From the NCBI GenBank assembly GCA_021781535.1, contig JAJXWO010000009.1:1-47318 (forward strand): a stretch of DNA of 47,318 nucleotides, written 5' to 3'. Of this stretch, positions 1 to 9,211 are shown one piece after another. The stretch comes from Deltaproteobacteria bacterium (lineage in GTDB: Bacteria; Desulfobacterota; Desulfuromonadia; Geobacterales; Pseudopelobacteraceae). The notes beneath the pieces were generated by a model. That model had not been told where the DNA came from. It did no database searches and worked only from the letters and a program-made list of their open reading frames with translations. Position 1 is the first letter of the stretch, and each line of letters begins with the position of its first letter. Position numbers and translations under genes: made by a program.

Positions 1-645
1 TTCAAGAAAGATAACGACGCCATCAGGAACGACCGGGAGAGGATCGGGGCGAATCTGGCTGCAATTCAGACTCTTTCTCCGGCCCAGGCAAAATTCCTCA
101 AACAGAACATCACCGGCATCACGGAATCAACCCACATCGTGAACACCATTGTGGCGCGGCTGGAACCGGGCGCGAACCTCCACGAGGTTCAGGAGCGGAT
201 CAGCCGCTGGAATCATTTCCGTCCCATCTCCGTGGAAGAACAGACGAAGATTCTTACCAAAGGGATGATTGAGAAGGCCCGGATGCAGCTGGGGCTGTTT
301 CGGATTATCCTGCTGATTATCTCCGGGGTTATCATTTCGCTGATCATCTACACCTCGACCCTTGACAAAATTCGCGTCATTGCCACCCTGAAGCTGATCG
401 GCGCACAGAACCGGGTGATCATCGGCATGATCCTGCAGCAGTCGCTGCTGATGGGAATACTGGCCTATGGTATCGGCTATCTCCTGATCCTGCTAACGTA
501 CAAAAATTTTCCCCGCCGGATCGTGCTGGAAGCGTTCGATCTGCAATTGCTGTTTGTCATTGTTATAGCTATTTGCATGATTTCAAGTTTCGTCGGCATT
601 CGAAAGGCGCTCAAGGTCGAGCCGGCGGAGGCCCTGGGTGGATAA
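1..645 (+). CDS. ABC transporter permease, FtsX/MacB-DevC type (5' partial)
   Basis: The reading frame is open from the first base, so the gene starts upstream of the window and only its last 214 codons are present. What remains is the end of a periplasmic domain, then three hydrophobic segments separated by short loops, ending in the LKVEPAEAL signature found at the C-terminus of FtsX-like permeases. Proteins of this family work with a LolD/MacB-type ATPase to move lipoproteins, peptides or hydrophobic molecules out of the inner membrane. The ATPase is the next gene and overlaps this one by 8 bases, so the two form one transporter. The substrate cannot be read from the sequence. The DevC-like order permease then ATPase suggests that an adaptor gene lies upstream, outside the window. 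Confidence 0.85.
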   Translation, partial: FKKDNDAIRNDRERIGANLAAIQTLSPAQAKFLKQNITGITESTHIVNTIVARLEPGANLHEVQERISRWNHFRPISVEEQTKILTKGMIEKARMQLGLFRIILLIISGVIISLIIYTSTLDKIRVIATLKLIGAQNRVIIGMILQQSLLMGILAYGIGYLLILLTYKNFPRRIVLEAFDLQLLFVIVIAICMISSFVGIRKALKVEPAEALGG

Positions 646-1354
646 AACTATGTACGCGATAGAAGTGGACAATCTGACGAAAATCTACGGTAAGGGTGAG
701 ACCTCCGTAACAGCCCTGCAGGATGCACGTTTCAAGGTCAGGCCGGGAGAACTGGTTGCCATCCTCGGTCCCTCGGGTTCGGGCAAGACAACGCTGTTGA
801 CCTGTATCGGCCTGATTAATGAGCCGACGCACGGCACGGTCGTTATCGACGGCACTACGGTCGCCGATGACGGATGGCACAGCGGCATTGACCTGAAGCG
901 GATGCGCCGGGAAAAGCTCGGTTTCATCTTCCAGGCGCACAACCTGATCCCGTTTCTGACCGCTCAGGAAAACGTGATGATAGCGCTGGAGATTAACGGG
1001 CTGACGCGTACTGATGCAAAAAAACGCGCTGTTGAACTGCTGAATGCGCTTAACCTGGGACACCGGATCAATAATTATCCGACCGCCCTTTCCGGAGGTG
1101 AATCGCAGCGGGTTGCCATTGCCCGGGCGCTGGCCAATCGCCCAAAGGTGATTCTGGCCGATGAGCCGACCGCTGCGCTTGATACGGAAAACGGCAAAAA
1201 CGTCATGGACCTTTTGAAAAAACTGGCGGTGGAGAACCATTCAGCCATCATGGTGGTCACTCACGACCACCGCATGGTGGAAAACTTCGACAGAATCCTG
1301 GAGGTGAGCGATGGTCGCATTACCGCCGAAAAAAATAACCGGGAGGCGGGGTGA
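638..1354 (+). CDS. ABC transporter ATP-binding protein, LolD/DevA-like
   Basis: This 238-residue ATPase powers the permease encoded just upstream. Walker A (GPSGSGKT) is at residues 44-51, followed by a Q-loop (FIFQAHNL), the signature LSGGESQ, Walker B plus catalytic Glu (ILADEPTAALD) and the switch His in VVTHDH. The length and the extended region between the Q-loop and signature are typical of the LolD/MacB/DevA group. The GTG start at 638 is supported by a GGAGG six bases upstream that lies inside the permease gene; an ATG at 650 is the alternative. The 8-base overlap points to translational coupling. No substrate can be inferred. Confidence 0.92.
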   Translation: MDKTMYAIEVDNLTKIYGKGETSVTALQDARFKVRPGELVAILGPSGSGKTTLLTCIGLINEPTHGTVVIDGTTVADDGWHSGIDLKRMRREKLGFIFQAHNLIPFLTAQENVMIALEINGLTRTDAKKRAVELLNALNLGHRINNYPTALSGGESQRVAIARALANRPKVILADEPTAALDTENGKNVMDLLKKLAVENHSAIMVVTHDHRMVENFDRILEVSDGRITAEKNNREAG

Positions 1355-1514
1355 ACCCGGATTTCCCCGGATAGTATTTGCTCTTCTCCCGGAATCTGCA
1401 AAAACGTCTTGACGGCAACTCATCCACCAGTGTATGGATACCTGCTTATAAATTATCAGTTCCTCCCCCAACAGCTTATTCCTTTCCGTTTTCCTGGTTA
1501 TCGGAGCAGACCGC

Positions 1515-2408
1515 ATGCCGTTGATACCCTCTTCCGTTGAGACATGCCTGGCAGGCAGCCTTTGTATGAGCGAACTGATGTCGATATTGTTGCTCAGTGG
1601 GGTAGTGCTGCTGGTTATCTCTCTCACCATGGTCCGCAAGCTGCGAAAAGAGCTGCCTCAGGGCGCCAACCGCAGCCGGTGGTATCTTCTGGGGGGGATG
1701 ATCCTGCTGTTTTTCTTCGGGTATGTGGGCTTCTTTATTCTTAAATATCGGGTACGTTATTCCGCTCCCGAGATGCTGGTGGCGGTGATCATGTTCTTTG
1801 GTGCCGTCTTTGTTTTGCTGGTCTGTTTGCTGGCCTATCGGACAACGCAGGAGCTCAAACGTATTTATGTCCTGGAGCAGGAGACCATCACTGATCCGTT
1901 GCTGGGAATATTCAACCGCCGCTGTCTTGATCGCAGAATGCAGGAAGAGGTGCTTCGCGCCCAGCGCTATCGGCTTGAGCTGGCGGTGCTGATGGTTGAT
2001 ATTGATAACTTCAAGCAGGTTAACGATACCTGGGGGCATCAGGTCGGTGACCTGGTCCTGCAGCATCTGACCGAAATACTGGTGGTTGCTCTGCGACAGA
2101 CCGATGTCCTGGCCCGTTTCGGTGGTGAAGAGTTTGTCATCTTGTTGCCTCATACCTCTGAAGTGGAGGCTAACAAGCTGGCAGAACGGCTGCGTACGGC
2201 CGTGGAGCACACCCCCCTGCACCGGATCCCGGAACTGCGTGTGACGGTCAGCATCGGCAGCGCCTGCCTGCTGCCGGATGGCGACACTGCATACTCTCTG
2301 CTGGAACGGGCCGACAAGGCGATGTACTGCGCCAAACGCGAAGGGCGCAACCGGGTGGTCCGTTATCCGGATCACGACCGTGCCGGTAATGGCGGGAACA
2401 ATATCTGA
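1515..2408 (+). CDS. membrane-anchored diguanylate cyclase (GGDEF)
   Basis: A 297-residue protein predicted to make the second messenger c-di-GMP from two GTP. The first 108 residues contain three hydrophobic segments (about 20-40, 56-77 and 85-108) with no recognisable periplasmic sensor. A short linker precedes a GGDEF domain (about 125-287) with an intact active site, GGEEF at 203-207. An RQTD at 194-197, exactly five residues before it, fits the RxxD inhibitory site, so product inhibition is likely. The ATG at 1515 has GGAG eight bases upstream. The gene is monocistronic, 160 bases after the ABC ATPase and ahead of the efflux operon. The signal that it senses is unknown. Confidence 0.93.
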   Translation: MPLIPSSVETCLAGSLCMSELMSILLLSGVVLLVISLTMVRKLRKELPQGANRSRWYLLGGMILLFFFGYVGFFILKYRVRYSAPEMLVAVIMFFGAVFVLLVCLLAYRTTQELKRIYVLEQETITDPLLGIFNRRCLDRRMQEEVLRAQRYRLELAVLMVDIDNFKQVNDTWGHQVGDLVLQHLTEILVVALRQTDVLARFGGEEFVILLPHTSEVEANKLAERLRTAVEHTPLHRIPELRVTVSIGSACLLPDGDTAYSLLERADKAMYCAKREGRNRVVRYPDHDRAGNGGNNI

Positions 2409-2620
2409 AGCATCAACGTATCACTCCTTCCGTGATGTAACCATTCAATCTGCTATATCAAACAAAAACTTTTTAATGTCTTCTCTCGCCAATTGACGAA
2501 AGAGAAACTTCTTGTAAAATAATAATATTCTACACGGATATGTTACTCGGAATTGTCTTGTTATCCACGAGTTTGCCGCTATTAAAATTGATCAGACCGG
2601 TATGAAATGTAAAATAGGTG

Positions 2621-2652
2621 TTGACACATTAGGTTATTAATATATATATAAA
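2621..2652 (+). promoter_or_regulatory. candidate sigma-70 promoter of the RND efflux operon
   Basis: A perfect TTGACA at 2621-2626 is followed by an alternating TA run in which TATATA (2645-2650, 18-base spacer) or TATAAA (2647-2652) can serve as -10. A further TATAAT at 2655-2660 is too far from this -35. The start codon of the TolC-like gene is at 2677 behind a GGAGG. The 268-base gap from 2409 holds nothing else that I recognise. Confidence 0.5.
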
Positions 2653-2676
2653 TGTATAATTGTTTGGAGGGGTGTT

Positions 2677-4011
2677 ATGTATCGTTTATTACTAACGGGT
2701 GCGGTGTTGCTCTGGAGCGTTGCTGCCGTCGAAGCCGAGCCATTGAAGCTCTCGCTCAGGGATGCCATGAATATGGCACTTGAAAACAACAATCAGATCA
2801 AGGCTGCCCGTTATACGTCTCATGCCGCCCGTCAGGGGGTAAATAGTGCCAATTCCCGGTATCTGCCGGCGGTGGCGTTTGAGGAAACCCTGGCTGCATC
2901 CAACTCGCCGGTTAATACATTTATGATGAAGCTTGATGAGGGGCGCTTTACAAATGCTGATTTCAATAACCTCAACAACCCCTCCGCGCAGCATGACTTT
3001 AAAACCGTCCTGTCGATCCAGCAGCCGCTGTTTGCCCCTTCGCTCTCTCCCCTTAAGGATATGGCCGTCAAGGATGCGCAGAAATCAGAGCTGCAACTGG
3101 AAGCTGCCCGGCAGGGCATCGCCTTTCAAACGTTCTACACGTATCTTGAAGTACAAAAAGCCGCCGCTCAACTCAAGGCCGCCGATAAAGCTGTTGCCGA
3201 TGCCCGGGAGAATATGCGGCTCGCAACGGTCAGGACATCTGCCGGAGTCGGCCTCCGATCGGATGAACTGCGCTCCCGCACTCACTTCTCGATGGTTGAG
3301 CAGCAGCAGATCACCGCTCAGGACAACCTGGCGCTTGCCAAAATGAAGCTGGCGCTGTTGATCGGCCTGCCCGATGACAGTGTGTATGAGATCGCCGGAT
3401 TTTCGGACAGCATCGCGGTCCCTGCCATAAACGATCAGGTTGTCCGGGACGCTCTCGATAACCGGGTTGAAATCAAACAGTCTCATACAGACGTTGAAAA
3501 ATCGGATGCCGCACTCAGGCTTGCCTGGAGCGGCTATCTGCCGACTGTGGGAGCATTCGCCGCATACCAGTTGAACGCCAAAGATGCCCCGCTTACTTCA
3601 GACCATGATGCCTGGAGCGCAGGAGTTTCGCTCAAATGGCAGCTGTTTGACGGGTTCCGCACCAACAGCGAGCGTAAACAGGCACTAGCCGGTCAAGCGG
3701 CTGCCCGTGAGATGCTGGAATCGACAACAAAGAATGTCCGCTATCAACTCAAGGAAAGTTACCTCCGGAGGCTCGGATCGGGTAAGCGCCTGGAAGTGGC
3801 CAGGCATGCGGTGGTGGATGCCGAAGAAACGGTCAGGCTTCTGACAAAACGCTATGAAAATTCATTGTCGACGCTGGTTGAATTGCTTGACGCCCAGACG
3901 GCGCTTAACCAGGCCCGGGCGAATCTGGTTGAAACCGAGGCAGGGTATGCCCTGGCGGGTGGCCAGGTTTATTACATGACGGGAACATTTGTGAAGGAGA
4001 TGCTTAAATGA
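2677..4011 (+). CDS. TolC-family outer membrane efflux protein
   Basis: This 444-residue protein should form the outer membrane channel of the tripartite pump encoded by the next two genes. It has a signal peptide with a cleavage site after about residue 20 (AVEAEP). Two OEP repeats follow, each rich in long heptad helices (LRDAMNMALENNNQIKAAR at the start of repeat one, then a second copy from about residue 240). Length and the repeated Ala/Gln-rich helices fit the TolC/CusC fold. There is no N-terminal lipobox. The stop overlaps the start of the adaptor gene (ATGA), and a strong promoter precedes it, so it is the first gene of a three-gene operon. No local repressor gene is seen. Confidence 0.92.
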   Translation: MYRLLLTGAVLLWSVAAVEAEPLKLSLRDAMNMALENNNQIKAARYTSHAARQGVNSANSRYLPAVAFEETLAASNSPVNTFMMKLDEGRFTNADFNNLNNPSAQHDFKTVLSIQQPLFAPSLSPLKDMAVKDAQKSELQLEAARQGIAFQTFYTYLEVQKAAAQLKAADKAVADARENMRLATVRTSAGVGLRSDELRSRTHFSMVEQQQITAQDNLALAKMKLALLIGLPDDSVYEIAGFSDSIAVPAINDQVVRDALDNRVEIKQSHTDVEKSDAALRLAWSGYLPTVGAFAAYQLNAKDAPLTSDHDAWSAGVSLKWQLFDGFRTNSERKQALAGQAAAREMLESTTKNVRYQLKESYLRRLGSGKRLEVARHAVVDAEETVRLLTKRYENSLSTLVELLDAQTALNQARANLVETEAGYALAGGQVYYMTGTFVKEMLK

Positions 4012-5123
4012 GGAATTATCTACTGCTTGTAACGATCATGCTGACCGCTGCAGTTTCTGTCACGGGGTGCTCAAAGAAGCATGATGCGGATAAAGCTGAA
4101 AACGTGCCGGCAGCAGTCGTCAAGGGCGTAACCCTGGAGGTCGTCAAGAGTGTTGCCGCCCCTGAACTGCTGGAAGTGGTCGGGAACGTGCGCGCGCGTT
4201 CCAGTGCGGTCGTCTCGACCCGTATCCCGGGCAGCATCAGCGTGCTTCGTGTCCGTGAGGGAGACCGGGTGCGCAAGGGGCAACTGCTTGTGCAGCTGGA
4301 TGCCCAGGAAAACCAGGCTAATGCCGCTGTAGCAACCGCCGCTATTGACGAGGCCCGCCGCGGACTGGATGAAGCACAGGCACAAAAAAAACTGGCCGAC
4401 ACGACGTTTGTCCGCTATCAGAATCTTTTCAAGGAACAGGCGGTGACCCGCCAGGAATTTGATGTCAGGCAGACCGAGAAAGAGGTTGCGGCTCAGGGCG
4501 TAGCACGCGCCAATTCAAGGCTTAAACAGGCTCAAGCGGGGGCAAAAGCCGCAACCACCATGTCAGGCTATACCCGTATTATCGCCCCCATTTCGGGAGT
4601 GGTTGCCAGCAAACAGGCCGATCTCGGGGCGACGGTTTTTCCCGGCCAGCCGCTGATGACCATCGATGACGATCGGAGCTATCAATTGGAACTTGCACTG
4701 CCGGAAAACGTTGCACCCAGGGTCAAAACGGGTTCAGCGCTGCAGGTGACGCTGGATTCGATTGGAAGTTCGTTTCCCGCCCGGATCACCGAGATCGTTC
4801 CGACCGCCGACCCGGGCAGCCGTACCGTTGTTGCCAAGATCGCCCTGAATCAGAAGGGGCTGAAATCCGGCATGTTCGGCCGGGGCGCGGTTAATCTCGG
4901 GACAACGGTTACCAGCATCACCGTGCCGAAAACTGCGATTATTGAACACGGCGCGCTCTCTTCCGTCTGGACAGTGGGTACGGATAACATTGCCCATCTG
5001 CGGATCGTAAAGGTCGGCAGGCAGACCGGGGAACGGGTGGAGATTCTTGCCGGACTGTCGGAGGGTGATCGCGTGGTTGTTTCCGGTGCCGGGAACGTAA
5101 CCGAAGGGGCTCGGGTGGAGTAG
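4008..5123 (+). CDS. RND efflux membrane-fusion (adaptor) lipoprotein, HlyD/AcrA family
   Basis: A 371-residue periplasmic adaptor joining the RND pump to the TolC-like channel. The N-terminus is a lipoprotein signal with lipobox VTGC, so Cys21 would be the acylated first residue. A biotinyl-lipoyl half-motif (VREGDRVRKGQLLVQLD) leads into an alpha-helical hairpin of Ala/Gln-rich heptads (about 105-180), the second lipoyl half (YTRIIAPISGVV), a beta-barrel domain and a membrane-proximal domain. The gene overlaps the outer membrane gene by four bases and is four bases before the pump gene, with AAGGAGA as ribosome binding site. The substrate is not evident; metal-binding Met or His clusters of the CusB type are absent, which favours organic substrates. 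Confidence 0.93.
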   Translation: MRNYLLLVTIMLTAAVSVTGCSKKHDADKAENVPAAVVKGVTLEVVKSVAAPELLEVVGNVRARSSAVVSTRIPGSISVLRVREGDRVRKGQLLVQLDAQENQANAAVATAAIDEARRGLDEAQAQKKLADTTFVRYQNLFKEQAVTRQEFDVRQTEKEVAAQGVARANSRLKQAQAGAKAATTMSGYTRIIAPISGVVASKQADLGATVFPGQPLMTIDDDRSYQLELALPENVAPRVKTGSALQVTLDSIGSSFPARITEIVPTADPGSRTVVAKIALNQKGLKSGMFGRGAVNLGTTVTSITVPKTAIIEHGALSSVWTVGTDNIAHLRIVKVGRQTGERVEILAGLSEGDRVVVSGAGNVTEGARVE

Positions 5124-5126
5124 ATT

Positions 5127-8100
5127 ATGGAAAACCTCGGTTTTGCCGGAAAAATAGCCCGCACGTTCATCAATTCCAAGCTGACGCCCCTGATTGTGGG
5201 TGCTTCTCTGCTGCTTGGCTTTTACGCCATCAAGATGACTCCTCGCGAAGAGGAACCGCAGATTGTGGTGCCGATGATGGACATCTTCCTCCCGATGCCC
5301 GGATCTTCCCCGCAGGAGGTGCAGGAGCGGGTGGTCAAACCCTTTGAAGCCAAACTGTGGGAGATCAAGGGGGTCGAATACCTCTATTCCATGAGTCGTC
5401 CCGGCATGGGGATCATCACGGTCCGCTTTCAGGTGGGGCAACCGCTGGAGGGGTCGCTGGTCAAGCTCTACAACAAGGTGATGAGCAACCGCACACTGCT
5501 TCCGCCGGGGGCTATGGAGCCGCTGGTAGTCCCGAAATCCATCGATGACGTTCCCATTTTCGCTGTGACACTCTGGTCGGACCGCTATGACCATGGGACT
5601 CTGCGAACGCTGGCATATGAAGTCGCTGACCAACTGAAGAAGAGTGAAAATACTGCTGAAACGACCATAACCGGTGGCTTCTCACGACAGGTACGTGTCA
5701 TCCTGGATGCGCCGCGCCTTGCCGGGTTTGGTCTCTCACCGCTGCAGGTGGCGGGCGCCCTGCAAAAGGGGAACGCATCCCTTCCATCGGGCAGCTTCTC
5801 AAGTGACAACAAGTCAATGCTGGTGCAAACAGGCGATTTTCTCGAAAATGCCGATGCCGTCAAGCGTGTGGTGGTCGGCGTGTATAGCGGCAAACCGGTG
5901 TATCTGTCGGACGTCGCCACGGTAGAGGACAGCCTCAGCGTACCGAACGATTATGTCTTTTTTGGCATGGGGCCGGGTGCCGCGGTCAAGAAGATTACCG
6001 GTAATCCCAAACAGGATTACGCTGCGGTAACGATTGCCGTTGCCAAGCGGACGGGATCAAATGCCACCTGGATTGCCGACGACCTGCTGAAAAAGATAGA
6101 ATTCATGAAGGGGAGCACGATTCCTGCCGATGTCCACGTAACCATCACCCGCAATTATGGTGAGACCGCCCGGGAAAAGAACAACGAGCTGTTGTTTCAT
6201 ATGTTTCTTGCGGCCATCTCGGTCACGATCCTGATCGCGCTTTTCATGGGATGGCGTGCCGGTGCCGTGGCAGCAATCGCCATCCCGGTCACCCTGGCGT
6301 TGACGTTGCTGGTGATCTATCTGATCGGCTATACCCTCAACCGCATTACTCTCTTTGCGCTGATTTTTTCGATCGGCATTTTGGTAGACGACGCCATTGT
6401 CGTTGTGGAAAATATTCACCGGTTCTTCACCACCAAGCTGATGGACCCGTTGGAAGCGGCGATACGAGCGGTGGACGAAGTAGGTAATCCAACGATTCTT
6501 GCCACGTTTGCCGTCATCGCTTCGGTGATGCCGATGGGCTTTGTTGGCGGTCTGATGGGTCCGTACATGCGTCCGATCCCGGTCGGGGCCAGCACGGCCA
6601 TGCTCATTTCCATGTTCATCGCCTTTATTGTAACCCCCTATTTTGCCTTTCGTTTCATGAAAGGGAAAGCACATCACGATGCCGGCGAAGAAATAAAGGC
6701 ATCGAAACTGACGCTCTTTTATCGCCGTCTGATGGGAAGATTCCTGCATGACGCCAGAGTGCGAACGGCGTTCCTGGCAGGAGTCGTCATATTGCTGCTC
6801 GCTTCGTGCTCACTCATTTACTTTAAAGCGGTCACGGTAAAAATGCTGCCGTTTGACAATAAAAACGAGCTGCAAATCATCATTGATGCGCCTGACGGCA
6901 CCCCGCTGGAACAGACCGCCCGCATGACAAAAGAGATGGGGGATGCACTCCGGACCGTCCCGGAGGTAACCGATTTTCAGCAGTATATCGGCACCAGTGC
7001 GCCGTTCAACTTCAATGGCCTCGTACGGCACTACTATCTGCGTAAAGCGTCCAGCATGTCGGACATCCAGGTCAATCTGCTCCCCAAGGAAGATCGCTCG
7101 GATCAATCCCACGCGATCGCCAAACGTATCCGTCCGCTTGTGAAGGCGATTGCGGACAAGTATGGCGCCCGGGTCAAGGTTGCCGAGATTCCGCCGGGCC
7201 CTCCGGTGCTGGCGACCCTGGTGGCCGAGATTTATGGCCCGGATGACGCCACGCGGGCAGCAACTGCAGCCAAAGTAAAGGCCATCATGGCCAAAACCGA
7301 AGGCGTGGTCGATGTGGATTGGTATCGCGAGGACGACCAGCCCAAGCTTTCCTTCACCGTTGATCGCGTAAAAGCAGCTCTTTCCGGCGTCGCCGTGGAT
7401 GACGTTGCTAAAACGCTGCACATCGCCCTGGACGGCCAGGATGCCGGATTGCTGCACGTGGCGAAAGAGAGAGAACCGGTTGCCATTAACCTTCGACTTC
7501 CCGCTGGTCAGCGAAGTTCCATAGCAGCATTGTCATCAGTCTATGTAACGGGAGCGAAGGGGGACATACCGCTCTCGCAGCTGGTACGTGTCACTAGCGG
7601 CATTGAGAACAAGACGCTGTATCGCAAAAATCTCAAGAACGTCATCTATGTGACCGCTGATGTGGCGGGAAAGATCGAGGCGCCGGTCTATGCGATTCTG
7701 AAGATGCAGAAGCAGATCGATGCCATCCACACGCCGGACGGGCACAAGATCAAAGTGCTGGCGTCGCGTCAACCCTGGAGCGAAGAGCATATCGGCATGA
7801 AGTGGGACGGCGAATGGCATATCACCTATGAAGTGTTCCGTGATCTGGGGATTGCATTCGGGGCTGTCATGGTGTTGATCTATATCCTGGTCGTGGCCTG
7901 GTTCAAAGATTTTACCACGCCATTGGTTATCATGGCTCCGATTCCGCTGACGCTGATCGGTATCCTGCCGGGGCATGCCCTGTTTGGGGCTTTCTTTACC
8001 GCTACCAGCATGATCGGCTTCATAGCCCTGGCCGGCATCATTGTGCGTAACTCGATAATTCTTATAGATTTTGCCGTATTACGCAGGAATGAAGGGTTGC

Positions 8101-8339
8101 CGCTCGATGAGGCGATCATTGAAGCCGGTGCAGTACGTTTTCGTCCCATGTTGTTAACAGCCGCAGCGGTCGTGGTGGGAAGTTTCGTGATCCTGTTTGA
8201 TCCGATATTCCAGGGGCTGGCCATTGCCCTGATGTGCGGGGAAATTGCAGCGACAACCCTGTCCCAGATCACCATTCCGATCCTGTATTTTCTTGTGCAA
8301 CGCAGGAAAGAACAGCATACTGGTATAAGTAGTCAATAA
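5127..8339 (+). CDS. RND-superfamily efflux pump, inner membrane subunit
   Basis: A full-length 1070-residue RND transporter with the twofold repeat of this family: an N-terminal membrane helix, a large periplasmic loop, six helices, a second loop and a final helix block. Proton-relay aspartates D421 and D422 lie in helix 4 in GILVDDAIVVVEN, the HAE-type motif. Helix 10-11 motifs (ALAGIIVRNSIILIDF) are also present. It would exchange protons for export of a hydrophobic compound through the adaptor and channel encoded upstream. It is the last gene of the three-gene operon; the next gene begins only 15 bases later and may be co-transcribed. The subclass could be HAE1 or a relative often annotated as AcrB/AcrD/AcrF. 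Confidence 0.93.
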   Translation: MENLGFAGKIARTFINSKLTPLIVGASLLLGFYAIKMTPREEEPQIVVPMMDIFLPMPGSSPQEVQERVVKPFEAKLWEIKGVEYLYSMSRPGMGIITVRFQVGQPLEGSLVKLYNKVMSNRTLLPPGAMEPLVVPKSIDDVPIFAVTLWSDRYDHGTLRTLAYEVADQLKKSENTAETTITGGFSRQVRVILDAPRLAGFGLSPLQVAGALQKGNASLPSGSFSSDNKSMLVQTGDFLENADAVKRVVVGVYSGKPVYLSDVATVEDSLSVPNDYVFFGMGPGAAVKKITGNPKQDYAAVTIAVAKRTGSNATWIADDLLKKIEFMKGSTIPADVHVTITRNYGETAREKNNELLFHMFLAAISVTILIALFMGWRAGAVAAIAIPVTLALTLLVIYLIGYTLNRITLFALIFSIGILVDDAIVVVENIHRFFTTKLMDPLEAAIRAVDEVGNPTILATFAVIASVMPMGFVGGLMGPYMRPIPVGASTAMLISMFIAFIVTPYFAFRFMKGKAHHDAGEEIKASKLTLFYRRLMGRFLHDARVRTAFLAGVVILLLASCSLIYFKAVTVKMLPFDNKNELQIIIDAPDGTPLEQTARMTKEMGDALRTVPEVTDFQQYIGTSAPFNFNGLVRHYYLRKASSMSDIQVNLLPKEDRSDQSHAIAKRIRPLVKAIADKYGARVKVAEIPPGPPVLATLVAEIYGPDDATRAATAAKVKAIMAKTEGVVDVDWYREDDQPKLSFTVDRVKAALSGVAVDDVAKTLHIALDGQDAGLLHVAKEREPVAINLRLPAGQRSSIAALSSVYVTGAKGDIPLSQLVRVTSGIENKTLYRKNLKNVIYVTADVAGKIEAPVYAILKMQKQIDAIHTPDGHKIKVLASRQPWSEEHIGMKWDGEWHITYEVFRDLGIAFGAVMVLIYILVVAWFKDFTTPLVIMAPIPLTLIGILPGHALFGAFFTATSMIGFIALAGIIVRNSIILIDFAVLRRNEGLPLDEAIIEAGAVRFRPMLLTAAAVVVGSFVILFDPIFQGLAIALMCGEIAATTLSQITIPILYFLVQRRKEQHTGISSQ

Positions 8340-8354
8340 GTAAAAGAGGGTTAC

Positions 8355-8801
8355 ATGTTCTGGTCGAAAAAAGCAAAACCAACATTGGAAGGTATGGAAC
8401 TGGCAGCACAGTGCCAGGCAGAAGCAGAAGGTCTGTACCGCTCGGGAAAATATCATTGCGCAGAAGCGGTATTGGAAACCGTGCGGCGGCATTTTGCCGC
8501 AGACGTACCTGAATCGATAGTGTGTGCTGCCTCTGGTTTTGGTGCTGGCTCCAGCGCAGGCTGCATCTGTGGTGCTGTTTCTGGTGGTACTATCGCACTG
8601 GGGCTGGTGCTGGCGGACAAGAAGGAATCTACTCACCTGACCAAAGAGCTGCATATATGGTTCAAGGAAAAGTACGGTGTAACCTGCTGCAAGATTATTC
8701 GTAAAAACCACAAAGGCGCCTGCCCGGTTCTGACGGGTGAAGTAGCAGGAAAAATTGCGGAGATGCTGGGCAGGAAATCCCCCCTGACCCCCCTTTCATG
8801 A
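8355..8801 (+). CDS. C_GCAxxG_C_C family redox-associated protein
   Basis: A 148-residue soluble protein of the C_GCAxxG_C_C family, named for its conserved cysteines and thought to be redox active or metal binding. The pattern is visible: the family's first Cys in YHCAEAVL, a Cys before the Gly-rich turn, then GCICGAVSGG, a vicinal CC in VTCCKII and a final Cys in KGACPVL. The gene has an AGAGGG ribosome binding site and lies 15 bases after the pump gene. Its last residues (PLTPLS and the stop) are encoded by the left end of the repeat block described next, so the natural C-terminus has probably been replaced by repeat sequence. The function is not established for the family. Confidence 0.82.
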   Translation: MFWSKKAKPTLEGMELAAQCQAEAEGLYRSGKYHCAEAVLETVRRHFAADVPESIVCAASGFGAGSSAGCICGAVSGGTIALGLVLADKKESTHLTKELHIWFKEKYGVTCCKIIRKNHKGACPVLTGEVAGKIAEMLGRKSPLTPLS

Positions 8802-8953
8802 AGGGGGGGACTTTATAACCTCCCTCTTTCATGACAAGAGGTGACTTTATAGAGTCCCCTTTTCCATGATGGACGGACTTTATAGCTTCCCTCTTTCATA
8901 AAGGGTGGACTTTAAAGCTTCCCCCTTCATAAAGGGGGACCGAGGGGGATTTG
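8773..8953. repeat. degenerate tandem hairpin repeats bounded by inverted ends
   Basis: About five units of 32-34 bases, each a C-run, a TTTCAT(G/A)A core and a G-run, joined by ACTTTATAG-like linkers. Each unit can fold into a hairpin. The outer ends are inverted copies of each other: the left end reads AAATCCCC.CTGACCCCCC and the right end GGGGGACCGAGGGGGATTT. The block resembles the dispersed REP- or MITE-like repeats common in bacterial intergenic regions. The left end supplies the stop codon of the upstream gene. Confidence 0.75.
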
Positions 8954-8986
8954 ATTTTACTTTTAAAACCAAAAGGAGTTTGTACC

Positions 8987-9211
8987 ATGAAAGAAGAATA
9001 TTACATCGAGCGCATCGTGCGCATCATAGCCGGAACATTTATCATGATCTCGTTGCTGCTGGCGCATTTCCACTCTCCCAACTGGCTCTGGTTCACCGGT
9101 TTTGTCGGCCTGAACCTTTTCCAGTCCGGCTTTACCCAATTTTGCCCCTTGTTCATTATTCTGAAGAAAATGGGCGTGCCGCGCTTCCCGAAGGTCACCT
9201 GTTGCAAATGA
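8987..9211 (+). CDS. DUF2892 (YgaP-like) small inner membrane protein
   Basis: A 74-residue protein with two hydrophobic segments in the layout of DUF2892: an N-terminal ERIVRIIAG, a first helix, then [16 protein letters not shown] and a second amphipathic end. Related domains form the membrane anchor of the YgaP rhodanese, although no rhodanese is present here. The ATG at 8987 is chosen because AAAGGAG lies directly upstream and the family's first residues follow it; the frame is open further upstream only because it reads through the repeat block. The stop overlaps the start of the next gene (ATGA), indicating coupled translation. Confidence 0.8.
   Translation: MKEEYYIERIVRIIAGTFIMISLLLAHFHSPNWLWFTGFVGLNLFQSGFTQFCPLFIILKKMGVPRFPKVTCCK

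Noticed and set aside
611..1240. Long minus-strand frames opposite host genes (for example 611-1240, 1476-2375, 4734-5633, 6057-6749, 14656-15294, 28688-29542)
   Set aside because: They lie opposite well-identified genes, lack ribosome binding sites and have His/Arg/Gln-rich composition typical of antisense shadows.
8905..9207. Long in-frame extension of the metallohydrolase gene
   Set aside because: It reads through the C/G hairpin repeats and fully overlaps the well-supported DUF2892 gene. The ATG at 9208 with an ATGA overlap is a better start.
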